Shown one piece after another: positions 11,356 through 24,088 of a stretch of 64,000 nt of DNA. This stretch comes from Pyxicephalus adspersus (taxonomy: Eukaryota; Chordata; Amphibia; Anura; Pyxicephalidae). Positions within the stretch are counted from its first letter, which is position 1. The number at the start of each line of letters is the position of its first letter. The stretch spans positions 64,694,190 through 64,758,189 of the forward strand of contig NC_092862.1 in the NCBI RefSeq assembly GCF_032062135.1, read 5' to 3'. The position numbers and the translations under genes are program-made. Under the pieces are notes generated by a model. That model saw only the letters and a program-made list of their open reading frames with translations. It was not told the DNA's origin and ran no database searches.

Positions 11356-13644
11356 GCAGAAAAATAGATAACCACATACATCTTCCTAATGCATATGTCA
11401 CACTTACCTCTTCCTCACTAAAGCGCAGGTGCCTCTCTTCTGCAGATGCAGGCAGTTCTGACCCTGGGCGTGCCTGCTCTTCCAAGTTTTACCAGTTTAG
11501 CCTATATAAAATATAAACATTTAGCCCATACACTTTAAAATCTGACTAAACTCAAAATTGTACAAGCAAACAATCAGGTTTATAAATAAGTACAAAAAAG
11601 TGTGGGTCAAATGTGCTTGTATACTACATTACAGCTCACTTCCTCTCATCTCTAAATTCAGATCAAATGTGACACCCAAACTAGGAAGGCCAATAAATGG
11701 CAGACTATAGTTTGCAACATCTCTGCATTAAAGCAGAGAAAAAGTCTACAAACTAGAGGCAGAAATTGTAGTTAACAAGAAGAAGGAGGTGAGCAATCCT
11801 AAAATCTCCATGACCTGGTAACCAATTTTTTTCATTGTGGAGAACTGTTTATCCTGCACAATTGGTCAAATTAAATTGCTCATATTTTTTGTACTTAGTT
11901 TACTATGTTGACATATAGCAATGCTTCAAAAATATCCTCTCTATACCACATTATCACATCAATCAAATGTAAAACCTATAACTAAAAATTAAGGAGAACA
12001 TGAACATATATACATATACTTTTTGCATTTTTTTTAAATTATCAGAATGCCCTAAACAAAATAAACTGTAGCACAAGATCTTGAAGAGAGTCTGTTGCCT
12101 ATTTAAAAAGTTAAACCATTATTAGAGACTAATAAGACCAAGGGAATTTAAACTAACTAATATATATTTCCAGAGACAGAATGCCAAGCAGACATAAGGA
12201 GGATGCTAACTAACCTGTTGTATACATGGCAAACTTTCCAACATGACCCATTTCCTAGGTCAAAACTTCAATTCTAAACTTTACACTACCTTTCTGATTA
12301 ATATCTGCTGGGTTTACCTAATAACCCCTTATAAATGGTTTGTTTAAATGTCAGGTGATTGTATTCTTGGCAAGAGCCAAGTACTTTGTATGTAATAGAA
12401 TTGGTCAAATTAAATCACTCTGCCTGGTTAACAATGTGATGCCATTACTAAATCATCCCAAATAAAATGATAAGACATGTGAAGAAGTAATAATAGGAAT
12501 TGCCTTTCACATTACTTTTCTTGAGGAGTAACTAGTGTTTTTAATCAAAAGGTTTATAGAATGTATGAATTCAATTTGGTTTTGAGTGTACAGTGTGATG
12601 AGAAACTGACATGTCGGATACCATTCAAGCATCAGTGCTTGTAAAACTTATGTGTCACCATCACACAATGTACTCTTGGAGTGCTGCCATAGTAACTTAG
12701 ACACAGGGTGCACTGCTGAGATAAACTAGCACACAGTCTTCTATACCATTGGGGGGTTGTAAGAAAAAATCAGTCCAATAATAATAATTTAATGATATGT
12801 AGTCTGAAAGAAACCTAATTCAGTAAAGTGGAATGTGATGCTATTGCTGCATATTGCACATTGCTCCTAGATCAGCCAATCTGTATTTCTGCTGGAAAGT
12901 GAAAGTTTGAATCTGAGTCTTTACATTATCAGATTATTATTATCATTATTATTATCATTAAAATAAATTCTGATTTTATGCCAGCTTCCATTCTCTCTCA
13001 CAGTTGTTCTATATTCATTTAGGTCTAATTTCCATTAAAAAAAACATAAATGACCTAAAGCTGGCACCTCCTACGAAATGAACAATTTAACTTGTCAAGG
13101 GTCAAAAACTATAGCCATAATATTTAATAATATGAATCTGTCATTTTCCTACTGACTATACATGAAAAATGCTTGCACAGAATACCTTTTCAAATGTCTT
13201 TTTTTTATAGTCTGAATTTTCATCAAATATGTAGACCAAGCAAATTAGGTCTCTTTTTAGGCAATAAAAATGCTGAAATGATAAAAGTTAGCTTTGACTG
13301 TAATACAAATTAAGCTACAGCCAACCACTACAGAACATAGAATGCCATCCAGCTGTTGATAGAACAAGAGTAAATGATCATTTGAAATCTGAACAGCTGT
13401 CTCTTCTCTGTGATCTCTTTAATGCATCCACCATATGTGTAAACTAGTACAGACAGATGGAGCGGGTGAAGACTTGTTTTGTGACACATAGTTCAAAGGG
13501 AAACTATAATGGTTTTGTGTCAAATTGTTTTCTTACATTTATGAAGGATGCTTTATGTCCTAGTTTTTACTTGTTTGTATAGTATTTATTATACAAATTC
13601 ATCTTTAATTTGGTGTGCAACTACAATATTGGTTTTGACAATGA
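11356..13644. other. AT-rich sequence with an (ATT)n stretch
   Basis: No gene or family recognised over 2.3 kb. A short ATT/ATC microsatellite lies at about 12929-12962. Confidence 0.45.
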
Positions 13645-14200
13645 TTCTAGGTTTTCACCTACGCAACATCTTCAAACCTGTCTCTCCACACAGACCACCA
13701 AACTCCTTGTACACGTTCTTATCATCTCTTGTCTGGACTACTGTAACCTCCTCTCTGGTATTCCACTAACCCGACTCTCTCCTCTACAATCTATTATGAA
13801 TGATGCAGCCAGACTCATCCATCCTTCCCACGGCTTTTCTTCTGCTGCCTCTCTTTGCAGTTCTCTTCACTAGCTTACATTTTATCTTAGCATAAAATTC
13901 AAGCAGCTATACATCCCTAGCCACGCTCTTCGCTCCTCCAATGACCTTCTAATGACTTCCTCTCTCACAACCTTTTCGTATACATAACTCCAAGACATTT
14001 CTAGAGCTACCCCGACTCTCTGGAATGGTCTTCCACGCTGTATTCAGCTTGGTCATACCTTCTACTCATTTAAAAGAGCACTCAAAACCCATCTTTTCTA
14101 ACTTGTCATTTGCAACCCCTATTTATTGCACAGTGCTGCGCAATATATTGGTGCTATATAAACACTATTTATTATTATTAATATAATATTAATAATGTAT
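13645..14200 (+). mobile_element. 3' end of an L2-like LINE
   Basis: In two frames the sequence encodes the C-terminal end of an L2-clade reverse transcriptase ORF: a FHLRNI block near 13650, a LDYCN block near 13735, SPLQSIMNDAARLI near 13780, and a final LWNGLP...FKRALKTHLF block near 14020-14100 with stops and shifts between. It ends in the LINE tail CTGCGCAATATATTGGTGC, TATATAAA and a TTA microsatellite, typical of L2-like elements. The copy is 5'-truncated and dead. Confidence 0.75.
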
Positions 14201-15708
14201 ATACTAAACCTTTAAAATGTAACTTAAATTGAGCAGTGTTGATGGCAAGTAATGGGCTGTGTTTGATCTGCTTTGTGTTGTGCTGCATTTTTTTGTCATA
14301 TTGAGGTGCATTTGAACTACAAGAAAACCCGTTTTGGCATAGGGTTACTTGTTAAACACAGTTTGCCATTTAAATACATGCATTTTCATTTAAATAACTA
14401 GCCAAATAAAAAATGTATTCGTTGTTTAAATGCATTTGAATAGCAAACAAAGCATTTGAAAAGGTCACCTGTGACATACCCATACCCTAAGGGTGACTTT
14501 TCCAGTGATGCTAAAAATGATTTCAAGTTTTGAGTTTGAGCTCAGAAATTTAAATTTTGTGAACTTAGAAATTACAGAATTCCATGTTTTGGAATTTTTG
14601 GTTCCAACTTGTACATTGTACAACAGCTGCTTCCTGCTGGGGTGGGCACAGCTCCTATCATTGTGCAATGGAGACAGCTGACCCTGGAAGGGATCATCAC
14701 GGGATACTCGGTGTACATATCTGGACCTGCAAAGGTAAGTTTCAGTGTAAAAAGAAAATAAAGAAATGTGCTCTACTGTGCTGTGTCAATATTTTTAGGG
14801 ATTATATAACTCCTTCTGGAAATGTATGCCTGTTCTTTTTCTGCAGCGGGTTCCATTATCTTTTTAAAGGGGACTTTTAAAATTCCACCCCCAGACCCCC
14901 ATAACACAGGGGAAACTTGGGGATAAGGTCCTCTCCCCCAACAATGGCTGTTGGGAGGGGTCCTAGGTGAGGCAATGGCCAAGTTTGGTTATAACTAAAT
15001 GTGGTCAATGGTGCCACTCAGGATTTCCAACACTATTACCACAAAATAGGGAATTTGTAATTCAAGAGTGAGGTTGAAACCTAAGGAAAACCCAACAAAA
15101 AACCATATACATCCTTAAGTCATCCCCATACAGGTTATTTAAAGGATTTTTATATTTCAGTATTGCCCTCATTCTCGAAAAGACTCCATCCTTTTTTTTA
15201 GATTTTGCATTAGTACATGATATTGAGAGTGTATTGCTTATTGCCCCTTATAAAAGAAAATTGCTGCTTTGTTTGTTAACCTTGATGTTGGCTACAATTT
15301 CTGCATAAATTCCACTGAAATATGCATTTTACATGGTAATTTTGGTGGAGTGGAATTCACAGTTTTAAATTAGTATAGGATAGCAGCAACGCATACAAGC
15401 CAAGGTAATATTTTTTTATCCAATAACAATAATGCAATTGTATTAATGGAAACAAATTGTTTTATTCTAAGTGGCCTGAATATGTGTGTTAAAAATAAGG
15501 GCTTTGATTATTGCAAAAAAACACAGTGAAACAAATTGTTCCCACCTATTTTTAAATAATAAAATTGTGTGCTTTCTATTCAACAGGTTGGGATTGTTTA
15601 GTCCAAATAATGTCCTAGAAGTATAAACAACTATACAGTGTAACGTAGTTTTTAGTATGTAACAAAGAGCAAGCATGCAGGTGAAATAGTCTGAAACATA
15701 TCACCAAT
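14201..15708. other. No recognised gene; possible decayed repeats
   Basis: A GC-richer block at 14870-14970 (runs of C on the plus strand, then TTGGGAGGGGTCC) looks repeat-derived but is not assigned. Open frames of 60-98 residues at 14465-14982 show no domain. Confidence 0.4.
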
Positions 15709-15832
15709 GGGGTCTTTTTATAAAGCAGTGAATCTGCCATTTACCAAAGATTCTATGTTGGGAATTTGATCACTGCCAATGCCAAAATAAATAGACCTGG
15801 AAAATCTGTTACCAGATTCACTGCTTTATAAA
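15709..15832. mobile_element. Foldback MITE with 20-base inverted ends
   Basis: TTTATAAAGCAGTGAATCTG at 15717-15736 is matched by its reverse complement CAGATTCACTGCTTTATAAA at 15813-15832. The centre holds AATAAATAGACC, as in related copies. It is non-coding. Confidence 0.7.
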
Positions 15833-16699
15833 CAGTGTATCATGTGTCAAAGTCTATTTGTCAATGTAAACAGAAACAAAGAAAGATAGTCAAAACTAAA
15901 ACAAAAATAAAACCCATATTTTAAGTGGCTCAAGGATTATCCAAGGAAAAACGTGGGCTGTCTTCATGAAAGACATATGAACATGGAGGTGCTGACTGTA
16001 ACTCTGATCACTAATTTGTTAAAGCCATTTAGACATAGTATTTTTAAAGTAAACAGGAAACATACGACATTTTAAAAAGTGTAGAAAAACAATATTAAAA
16101 AAAAACAGAATAGCAACAGAAAGTCCAAGAGATCCAACAAGAAAAAAAGGAACACAGTGAAAAATACTAGATGAATATTGAGAAATACTTAAGTAAACCA
16201 TAACTGTAGTTGCCCAAGATACTTTTGGAAGTACAAAAAAGCAAGAAACAAGTGATTTGATGATGAATGCCAATTGGCAATTTAATTAAAAAACTTGGCA
16301 AGGTTTTACAATAGAATATACTTAAAAATATTAGACAGAACACAGAACTAATGAGCAGGAAAAACAAAATGAAACAAGTAAAATCTATTGCAAAAATAAA
16401 TCTTAAGCGACAAATGGAGCATTTGGTAGAATATATAAACAAAAAATAAAAGAAAATTTTAAAAAGTAAATAAAGAATACATGCATGGCTACCAACTAAG
16501 TATAGCAGCATGCAAAGATAACATTGGAAATGTTTTAAATGAAACAATTGACATAAAAAAAGATGGCAAGATTTCTTTGAGAACATACTAATTTCTTTGA
16601 GAACATACTATTAACAAAAAAAGGAGAAGAAGGTGAAAAACAAAGTGAAAATGCTAGGTCCATGGGACAGATAGTCTAGCTGCATAGCAGTCTTATGGA
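15833..16699 (+). other. A-rich plus strand, possibly upstream LINE remains
   Basis: The plus strand is strongly A-rich, as LINE coding strands often are, and the LINE relic from 16700 follows. No domain is readable, so the assignment is inference. The long minus-strand open frames at 16019-16586 are T-rich shadows. Confidence 0.25.
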
Positions 16700-17600
16700 G
16701 AAATTTGTGGACCAACTAACACTTAAAAATTTGCAGGGATGAGCACGTTCCAGATGACTTGAAGAATACCCTTGAACTATATTTTTGTTATAAACTTGAA
16801 GTCTCTCCAAAGAAACCAAACTGATCTACCTTAGATTATTTCATTACAATTAGTAACATACATAATTTTTTTGAGAACAATAAAATCTATGTAGTTGGTA
16901 AAAATACTTAAGGTACGCTCAACAGAAAACTTACAGGTTGGCTCACAATTGATGAGTCAAAAACAAAATAAATAGAATGTAAAAGAACACAAAGTATATT
17001 GGCTAATCAATCAATAGTTAAAAATCACACACAAGTACACAGCTTCACAATCTTTGAGTCTAGAATCAATGAAACAAATAACTTGACTGAAGCGATTAAT
17101 GCTAGAATTCACAATGATAAAATTGTTACCATACTTAATAATGTCTAATGAAAAGTAGAGCTCTCAACTGACAGTCAAGCCTTAAGATTTTTAAAACCAT
17201 AATAAGACCAGTGGTAACATATGACTGTGGATCATGAATTATGCTAACCCAACACAAAACTAGTATGAGGTTATTTGAGAGAAAAATATTGGGTAAGATC
17301 TTCAGTGCTATACATATATATAAGACAAAAACAGAATGTAGAGAATAAAAATAAACCACAAAATTTAGTGATTAATAGATTGTGAAAACAAACAGATTTA
17401 TAAAACCTCAATAAATAATATGGATTGGGCTTTTAGAGAAATTAATGAAAACTGAGAAGCAAAAAGAATAGTAAAGGGGAGATCAAAGGCATAAGGAGCA
17501 TGAGGAAGGCCCAAAAAGAGATGGATGGATGATATCCTAGCAAAAATTAGAAAACTAGAAATGAGGAAAAAAAATTGAAATTAATTATGTAATATATACT
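16700..17600 (+). pseudogene. LINE ORF relic, copy 1 (C-terminal part)
   Basis: Fragments of a non-LTR retrotransposon reverse transcriptase protein are readable on the plus strand. From about 16930 to 17130 come an ESKTK block and a SRINETNNLTEAINARI block. These are followed by a RPVVTYD block (about 17208) and a LFERKILGKIF block (about 17272), then GRPKKRWMDDI at 17504-17536. This order is that of the post-RT region of several LINE clades. Stops and shifts are frequent. The same blocks recur in copy 2 at 20880-21440. The clade is not determined. Confidence 0.6.
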
Positions 17601-18765
17601 TTTTTAGATTTGGGATTGTAGTTCTTTTGTGGGTACATATTAGGTGTATCTATGAGCAGCGTCAGGGGACAAAGAATTTCCTCTGTCACCACCCATATTA
17701 TCACACAGCACAATGACCAACAGGAACGTAGACAGCTAATGTAACTGAATAAGCAGCATTGTAAGAATCCTGCCCAGTAGATTCTTGGTGCTGACCTGCT
17801 TATGTCAACATTACAACCAGTAAACTACATTGAAGTGGCTAGGTCACCCTTCAGCCAGAAGAGATAGAGTAGCACAGGCATTCAGCCCCCAGAGCAGGAA
17901 ATTAAGCTGTCAGTGATTCTAAATAGCTTCTCTCCAAGGCAATATCTAAGCAACCACCAAGAACTGATTGCTATAGTAACCAAGAAGGAACAAAGGTAGA
18001 CCCTGGCGAATAGACTGTGAGATTTTCAATTTTGCTGGGAAATTAGTTTTAGGCCTAAAAAGAAAGGAAATAGTTCATTTGATATAGAACTGGTACGTAT
18101 AGCCTTCTTCCACTTGTATGGAAAAAAAAAATAACCTTCTAGTGAAATCTATGATTTTCTAAAATATCAAACATGGCATCCTTGTATTGAGACATTTTCG
18201 TATACTGACAGATGTACAGTACTCCCATTGTAATTCACTCGTGGGAGCATCATCATGGGTGGAGTGTCCAAAATACATCAAACGTTTACAGGAAAATTAA
18301 ACCTTCATATAGAAAACCTTCATTCCCACCCTCTACCAACATTTATTTGTTATACTAACAATATATTTCCTGACTTAGGAAACAAAAATTACAAAACATT
18401 TCAATAACAATAATAAAAATGTTAGAAATCACGAATACACATAATGATAATAATTTTAATAAAATGTATTTTTTAAAATAGGCTTATAAATTTAATGTTA
18501 ACATTTAAAACAAATATAGATTTAACAACATACAGTTATCAGTTGAAGAAGTTTGAAGATTGGAGATTTCTCTCTCTCTCTTTAATAAAAGACATTTTAT
18601 AATTTTAGTATTTTTTTTTAATATTTAAATTTTTAAATTTTTTTATTTATTATCTTTAGTTTAGTTAGCGCCATATATGATAGACATTTTGGTTGTATGA
18701 GATGGTTGTTTTCTTAGTAAACACTGATTAAATTTTTGATTTTATCATATCATGGCTGAGCTCTT
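17601..18765. other. AT-rich sequence, nothing recognised
   Basis: No gene recognised. Simple T/A-rich tracts at 18570-18660. Confidence 0.45.
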
Positions 18766-18840
18766 CATGATACACTCGATATACTGTAGATACAATATAC
18801 TGTAGACTGTGTATGATACAATATACTGTAGATATAATCC
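18766..18840. repeat. Short tandem repeat (ATATACTGTAGA units)
   Basis: The word ATACTGTAGA occurs three times, twice within ACAATATACTGTAGA, with spacers of about 8 and 20 bases. Partial decay is visible. Confidence 0.6.
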
Positions 18841-19180
18841 TTTTTTTGTTGTTTTTTTTTTTAAATATATTTTTGTTGCCGTTAACTTGCAAAAATACAG
18901 TACAATAATACAAACTGTCTATATGACAAAATATTCTTTTGTATAAGGAATTAAAATGAAAACAATATAATCCTTTGTTTAAATCTGCTTGTTCCTGCAG
19001 ATAAGAGAAGAAAATTAACAAAGTCACTAACCCATAGTAACCAGAAGCCACCTGACCACTTAATCCATGAAGGTATAAAATCTGATTGCTTCTATGGGTT
19101 ACTGCTCTACATTTATGTTAATATTTGCACTATTTTTAGAATAGGCTAAAAGTAAACTAAAATAAATTCATTCTGCAGAA

Positions 19181-19540
19181 GGTCTGCACTGGGAGGTCTG
19201 TACTGGTGATCTAAATTGGTTGGTCGAGACAGGGGGGTCTACAAAGGAAGTCTGTACAGGAGGTTTATCACTGGGGATCTGTACTGGGGCTTATCACTGG
19301 GGGTCTCTACTAAAGCTTGACACTGGAAGTTGGTATGAATGCCTTTAAGTGGGAGTCTGTACTGGAGGTTTGTCACTCGGGTTGTATATTGAGGCCTGTC
19401 ACTGGGGGTCTGCATTATATGTCTGTGCTGAGGTCTGCTGATGTTCATTACTGGGGGTCTCTACTGAGGTCCACGCACTGTGTCTGCGCTGTATCAGTAC
19501 GGAGGGTACTGTGTCAGTATTTGGGGTTTGTTACTGGGGA
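19181..19540. repeat. Degenerate minisatellite (GTCTGTACTGG units)
   Basis: Words such as GGTCTGTACTGGAGG, GTCTGTAC and TCACTGGGG alternate every 20-30 bases across the region. The array is GC-richer than its surroundings and strongly strand-asymmetric (G and T on the plus strand). Open frames crossing it on both strands are the repeat, not genes. Confidence 0.7.
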
Positions 19541-20879
19541 TAACAGCCTTTTTTCTCAGGGAAGTTGGGGTGGGGTAAAGTTTAAATTTTTGTCTCAGGC
19601 AGCAAGAAGTCTAGAACAGAACCTGGTTAGGCTCATATGTATCTTGGAAAGGCACAAATGGTGCATTAGAGGGTATAATGAGAGGACTTATGGCGGCCTA
19701 ACTCCTACCTTTTTTATATTTTATTCTGTTTAATAATTTTCAAATCCATGGAAGCAAGTAAAAATAGAAACATTAAAAACGTTATAGACAATAGACATTA
19801 AGGCCAAAACAGCTTAATTCTTCAAACGTATACAAAGCGATGCCCATAAATAAGAACAGTAAATATAAAATATAGACAAATGTATGTGAAATTCCAATAG
19901 ACATAATCAAAAAAAAGCAAAACAAAGATTGCATTACAGAGGGGTGGTTTTAGAGTCTGCAGATAAAAGATAAAAATTATGAGTTTCCAGCACTAGATCT
20001 AAATAGATATTAAAGTTCCCAACCAGCAGCCAGAAGATGTGTCAGGTCTATTTAACAAGTACTCCAAATCAGCTCATTGGGCCTTACCATTAAATAACCA
20101 CGAAAAAAAAGATTTACTGTCCTTCTTTATCAAAAAGTATATACAAATGGTAAAATGTATAGCTCTATGCACTATAATAGTGATGCTCTGGCATATAAGT
20201 ATACTGAATAATAAACGTCCCAACATCCTTGGTGCTAGGTGGACAGGCTTTAGCAAATTGTCATGCAGTTTCTGGTAAGCAGTGCAAGTCAGTCCTTCTA
20301 ATAGTTTATTCTGCCCTCCAAAGTTGCTGTTTCTCTAAACTTTTAATATCCTTGCCTAAGAAACGTAATCATTTTACTATGGCTCTGGACCTGCTCATTA
20401 AGCTGGTCCACAGATAAAATAGTGTTGAATAGTAATAGTTGAATAGTATTAGGTGATAAGACCTCTTTGACAGTAGGTTCACCATCAGAGTGGGGAGGAG
20501 CTGGAGTAGGCTATGTGGTATCTTGGGACATTTCTAATAGTTGTGCAGTCTCCAACTCACATGTACCAATTTCAGTCTATGACAATAGGGAAGGTCATGT
20601 TTGTGGCAACTCCAGAGTAGCCAGTACACTGGGGCAGCTCCTATGATGGCATTCTTGTATATTTCTCTAGTTTATTGACAGCCTTCTTGGCTCTCTCAGC
20701 TTGCTTCGGCCACATTGTGGCCTGTCAATGTCCTTTTTCTTCAGGGCATTGTGAAAGAGAATCCCTGACCAGATGACACAGTTAGGTCGCAGATGGTGAA
20801 GGCCAAGGAAAGCCGTAGAAAAGCCTAAATGAAGCATTAAAGACAGCACATTGACCCTGAGGTCCTGAAGATTTCTTAA
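19541..20879. other. No recognised gene or repeat
   Basis: Several 60-80 residue open frames lie here without recognisable domains. The minus strand at 20667-20849 weakly resembles a LINE post-RT segment but not enough to call. Confidence 0.4.
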
Positions 20880-21440
20880 TGTTAAAGCAGAAAATTAATG
20901 GATCAAAAACAAAATACATAGAATGTACAAGGATACAAAAAATACTGCCTAATCAATTAATAGCCAAAAATTACCTTTAATCAAGTACATAGTTTGGATT
21001 TAGAATAACTGAAACACATGATGTCACTGAAGAGATTTTTTTTTCTTGCACCTAATGAAAACTAGATTTGACTGACAATCAAACTTAAAGTTCTATAAAA
21101 CCATAATAAAAACCAGTGATTACTTATGCCTATGAAATGTGGACAGTATGAACCCAAGTCAAAACTAGATCTACGCGCTCAGACAGGATAAAAATGGACA
21201 ATAAGAATGAACCATGAATTACAGCATTTATTAGATGGTACAGACATGGGTTTATAAAAGATGAAAGAATAGCATGGATTGGTCATTTTGAGAGAACGGA
21301 TGAAACCAAAGCAACAAAAAGATTAGTACAGTGGAGCACAGGGAGGACCCAGAGAAGTATAGATCGAATTGAATAACATAATATTGTGGCGTTAGCCAAG
21401 GGGCACAGAGGGCTGTGGTAAGAAGAGAAGAAAGCAGACT
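20880..21440 (+). pseudogene. LINE ORF relic, copy 2
   Basis: Second copy of the family at 16700-17600. Shared nucleotide blocks include one with AAAACAAAATA(C/A)ATAGAATGTA near 20908, AATCAATTAATAG, and the run ending AAACCATAATAA near 21108. Translated blocks RPVITYA (about 21112), IAWIGHFERTDETKATKRLV (about 21269) and a decayed GRT block follow. It is broken by stops and indels and is non-functional. Confidence 0.6.
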
Positions 21441-22784
21441 TTATGCTGGGATGGGTATGTAAATTGCCATTTCTGACTTCTAAGAAAAACAGCTCATCTA
21501 GTTGATGTTCTGATCCTATGCTTTTAATACCTTCTTAATCACTAACTCAGAATGAGTAAGCAGCTCAGGTATTGAGTTCATTGCCAAACAACTTGTGCTT
21601 CAGTTAGCTGCATGCTTGCTTCAGGTGTGTGACTGAAACTATTCAATCAGTTTAATATCTAGGCAATTATCATACTTTAAAATAAACTTCACAGTGGCAG
21701 TGTAATTATCTTTTAATGAGCATCCAGCTCTAAACTGCACCTACCTTACAGCTAATTAAAATAGGTTAGTAAGTAAGTACCTGAACCATTTAAAAATGAA
21801 GATTGAAAATGTCAGATACATTATTACATACTGCCTAAAGTAAACCTGCCCAGGTTTACATTTAGAAGTATGAAAAAGCAGTGCAATAATAATAGGAATA
21901 TTACATTACTATATGGCCGGGGAGTCCCCGAAAATGGTAATACACTAAAAGTTACTAAAAGTTACTAAAATTACTAAAAGTGTTATTACCCACACTACTT
22001 AAAAATTATGTGTCTAAGTACTGTTAAAAGCTCTTCAGGTTAGATTTAGGCAGTCCATTTTCATATCAAACATTTCACATGCTAGTGCTCTGTCATATTT
22101 TCCTACCATCTTGGATTGTCCCACCTTCAGTGCAAAAATCCTGCAAATCCTTTATAACCGTGACCTCCCTTCCTTGCCTGGTGCCTGAATATAGCCTCCC
22201 ATTCTAGAGCCTAGCTCTAACCCCTTTCTATCATTACCTAACCTTAAGCTCTCTGCCTAGTGCCTAACCTACCCAGAACCTGACCCCCAACACTAATCTT
22301 CCAGGTAAATACCCATCCATAACCTTGCGCATACAAAAATCTGATGGAACACTGGACATTTTCCCACTCTGCTAGTTAAATATATAAAAGGCAGTTGCAG
22401 CCCTATCAACAAGTGATTTTTTTCAGGGATGCTCAGCTTTTGAGCTGGGGATTGGGTATGTTTTGTGTCTGAGCCACTAAAAATTTGAGAAAGGCACTAC
22501 TTCTGTGGCACTACATATCTCCTGGCACAAAGCATAGGCGATTACAAAATGTGGACAATTATATTTTTATTGTAGAAAGCCAGGTGTGGAGGCACAGGTA
22601 CAAACAGAAGTAAAATGTACTATTAGGATGGGGATAGGAGACGTTTTTATTTGAATAAAAATAACAATGCTTCTGGATCAAACATGGGGCAGGGATATTT
22701 CCGTGTTCAGTTTGGTTGTAATTCAGTCCTTGAGCCATCTCAGTCCTGCTTCACGGTGGCCAATCAAGACCCAAAGCATTCTGC
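21441..22784. other. AT-rich sequence with a small tandem repeat
   Basis: A triplicated ACTAAAAGTT-like unit lies at about 21945-21981. Nothing else is recognised. Confidence 0.45.
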
Positions 22785-22792
22785 TTCTAAGA

Positions 22793-23167
22793 CAGGCATG
22801 AGCAAACTACGACCCAATACAGTTGTTTCTCTGGCCTTTTGGGTGTTCTGTGGCTCTGGCCGGTGCCACCCCGAGCAGGGTCAGGAGAAGGACCCCGCTT
22901 TGGGGGCGGCGCACCAGCCAGACCCGCGGAACACGATCCCTGTTGGTATCCTGGCTCGTGGAGGTGGGCAGGCTGTGTCCATACACACAACCCGCCCACT
23001 CTCCTATCAAAGGCTGATCTGCGATGGGAGAGTGGGGGGGTTATGCTATCATGACGTCACGTTCAGTGGCGTCATGTTGGCATAACCCCACCCACTCTCC
23101 CATCTGCCCGGCCCCGCTTTCAAATTTTATATTGTGGTCCCTGACTGAAAAAGTTTGCCCACCCCTG
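22793..23167. mobile_element. hAT-type MITE with perfect 8-bp duplication
   Basis: Begins CAGGCATGAGCAAAC and ends GTTTGCCCACCCCTG. Flanked by TTCTAAGA at 22785-22792 and again at 23168-23175, a perfect 8-bp target duplication, which implies fairly recent insertion. The interior is GC-rich and holds a strong inverted repeat, with arms at about 23023-23057 and 23066-23104. The overlapping 60-144 residue open frames on both strands are reads of this GC-rich MITE and are not genes. Confidence 0.9.
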
Positions 23168-23175
23168 TTCTAAGA

Positions 23176-23888
23176 ACACTTTATTGGACATGTTATCTGA
23201 CACATTATCTGGACAAGTTTCTATTTGGTTGCTTTATACTATCAGACTTGGGCAGCCTTAGACTATCTACAACTAAAGACTTGACTGAAGTTGAAAAATA
23301 AATTTCGACGTACAACTTTTCTAACTCTGCTGAGTCAGTCAGTATCAGGAATAATGCTGTGCTCTCTTCTCTTCTATATTCCTACAGTGCAGTCTGTTTG
23401 ACTAACAGTATTGATGCTCCTAGTCTAATTTGTGAGTTGGAGGGGATTAAAACCTAGATTGTATAGTAATACACTGGTAGTATTTAAAGTGGAATGCATT
23501 TCAATTCCTGGAGCATTTGTTTTTGATGAAGAGGGAGTGGGGTCAAATCAATATCAAGGGTATTGCTGTCTCTAATTCGAGATATATATTTTCTCACTTT
23601 TCCTGATTTCATTCTGATACACAGGAAATCATTGTTATAGAACACTGGGGAATGGGCAATAAAAACCTGAAAAATAGCTCTTTCCAACAGTATCTACAGT
23701 CAAGAGATTTTCACTGAAGTTCTATTAAAAATACATTAGGACCCTAGCTAAGGTTAAATATTTATTGTAGACAGAAAAAGTCTGAGCTCCATACAGGAGC
23801 TGTCAGCTTTTAGAAAATGTGCTACTGCTTGAGTATTCCATTCACCCACGTTAACTCTTTTTGCAATAAACCTGGCATGCTCTTAACA
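23176..23888. other. No recognised gene or repeat
   Basis: AT-rich with no readable domain. Confidence 0.45.
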
Positions 23889-24088
23889 CTGATTTAATAA
23901 AGCTCTCCAAGGCTGGAGAGGATACACTTTCATCAAAGAAGCTGGGCAATCCAGCATACCTGAAATGGATCTGGTCTATGATTCAAAACAGCAAGTAGCA
24001 AATGACTTTGAAGAAATCAATTCCAGGTTTGTGGGATCACCCAGGTTCACTGGTGAAAGTGTATTCTCTCTAGCCTAGGAGAGCTCGA
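23889..24088. mobile_element. 225-bp foldback MITE, near-complete copy
   Basis: Starts CTGATTTAATAAAGCTCTCC followed by AAGGCTGGAGAGG, and ends in the decayed reverse complement (CTCTCTAGCCTAGGAGAGCTC). The interior has the family's CTGGGCAATCCAGC, ATGGATCTGGTC and GGATCACCCAGGTTCACTGG blocks. It is non-coding. Confidence 0.75.

Noticed and set aside
16019..16586. Minus-strand frames of 84-139 residues rich in F, L and I
   Set aside because: They are the T-rich complement of an A-rich strand; apparent membrane segments are a composition effect.
20667..20849. Minus-strand frame weakly like a LINE post-RT segment
   Set aside because: Only a loose resemblance over a few residues; no nucleotide match to other LINE copies in the window.
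22651..23085. Open frames of 64-144 residues on both strands
   Set aside because: They are reads of the GC-rich hAT MITE at 22793-23167; three frames are open at once and no domain is seen.
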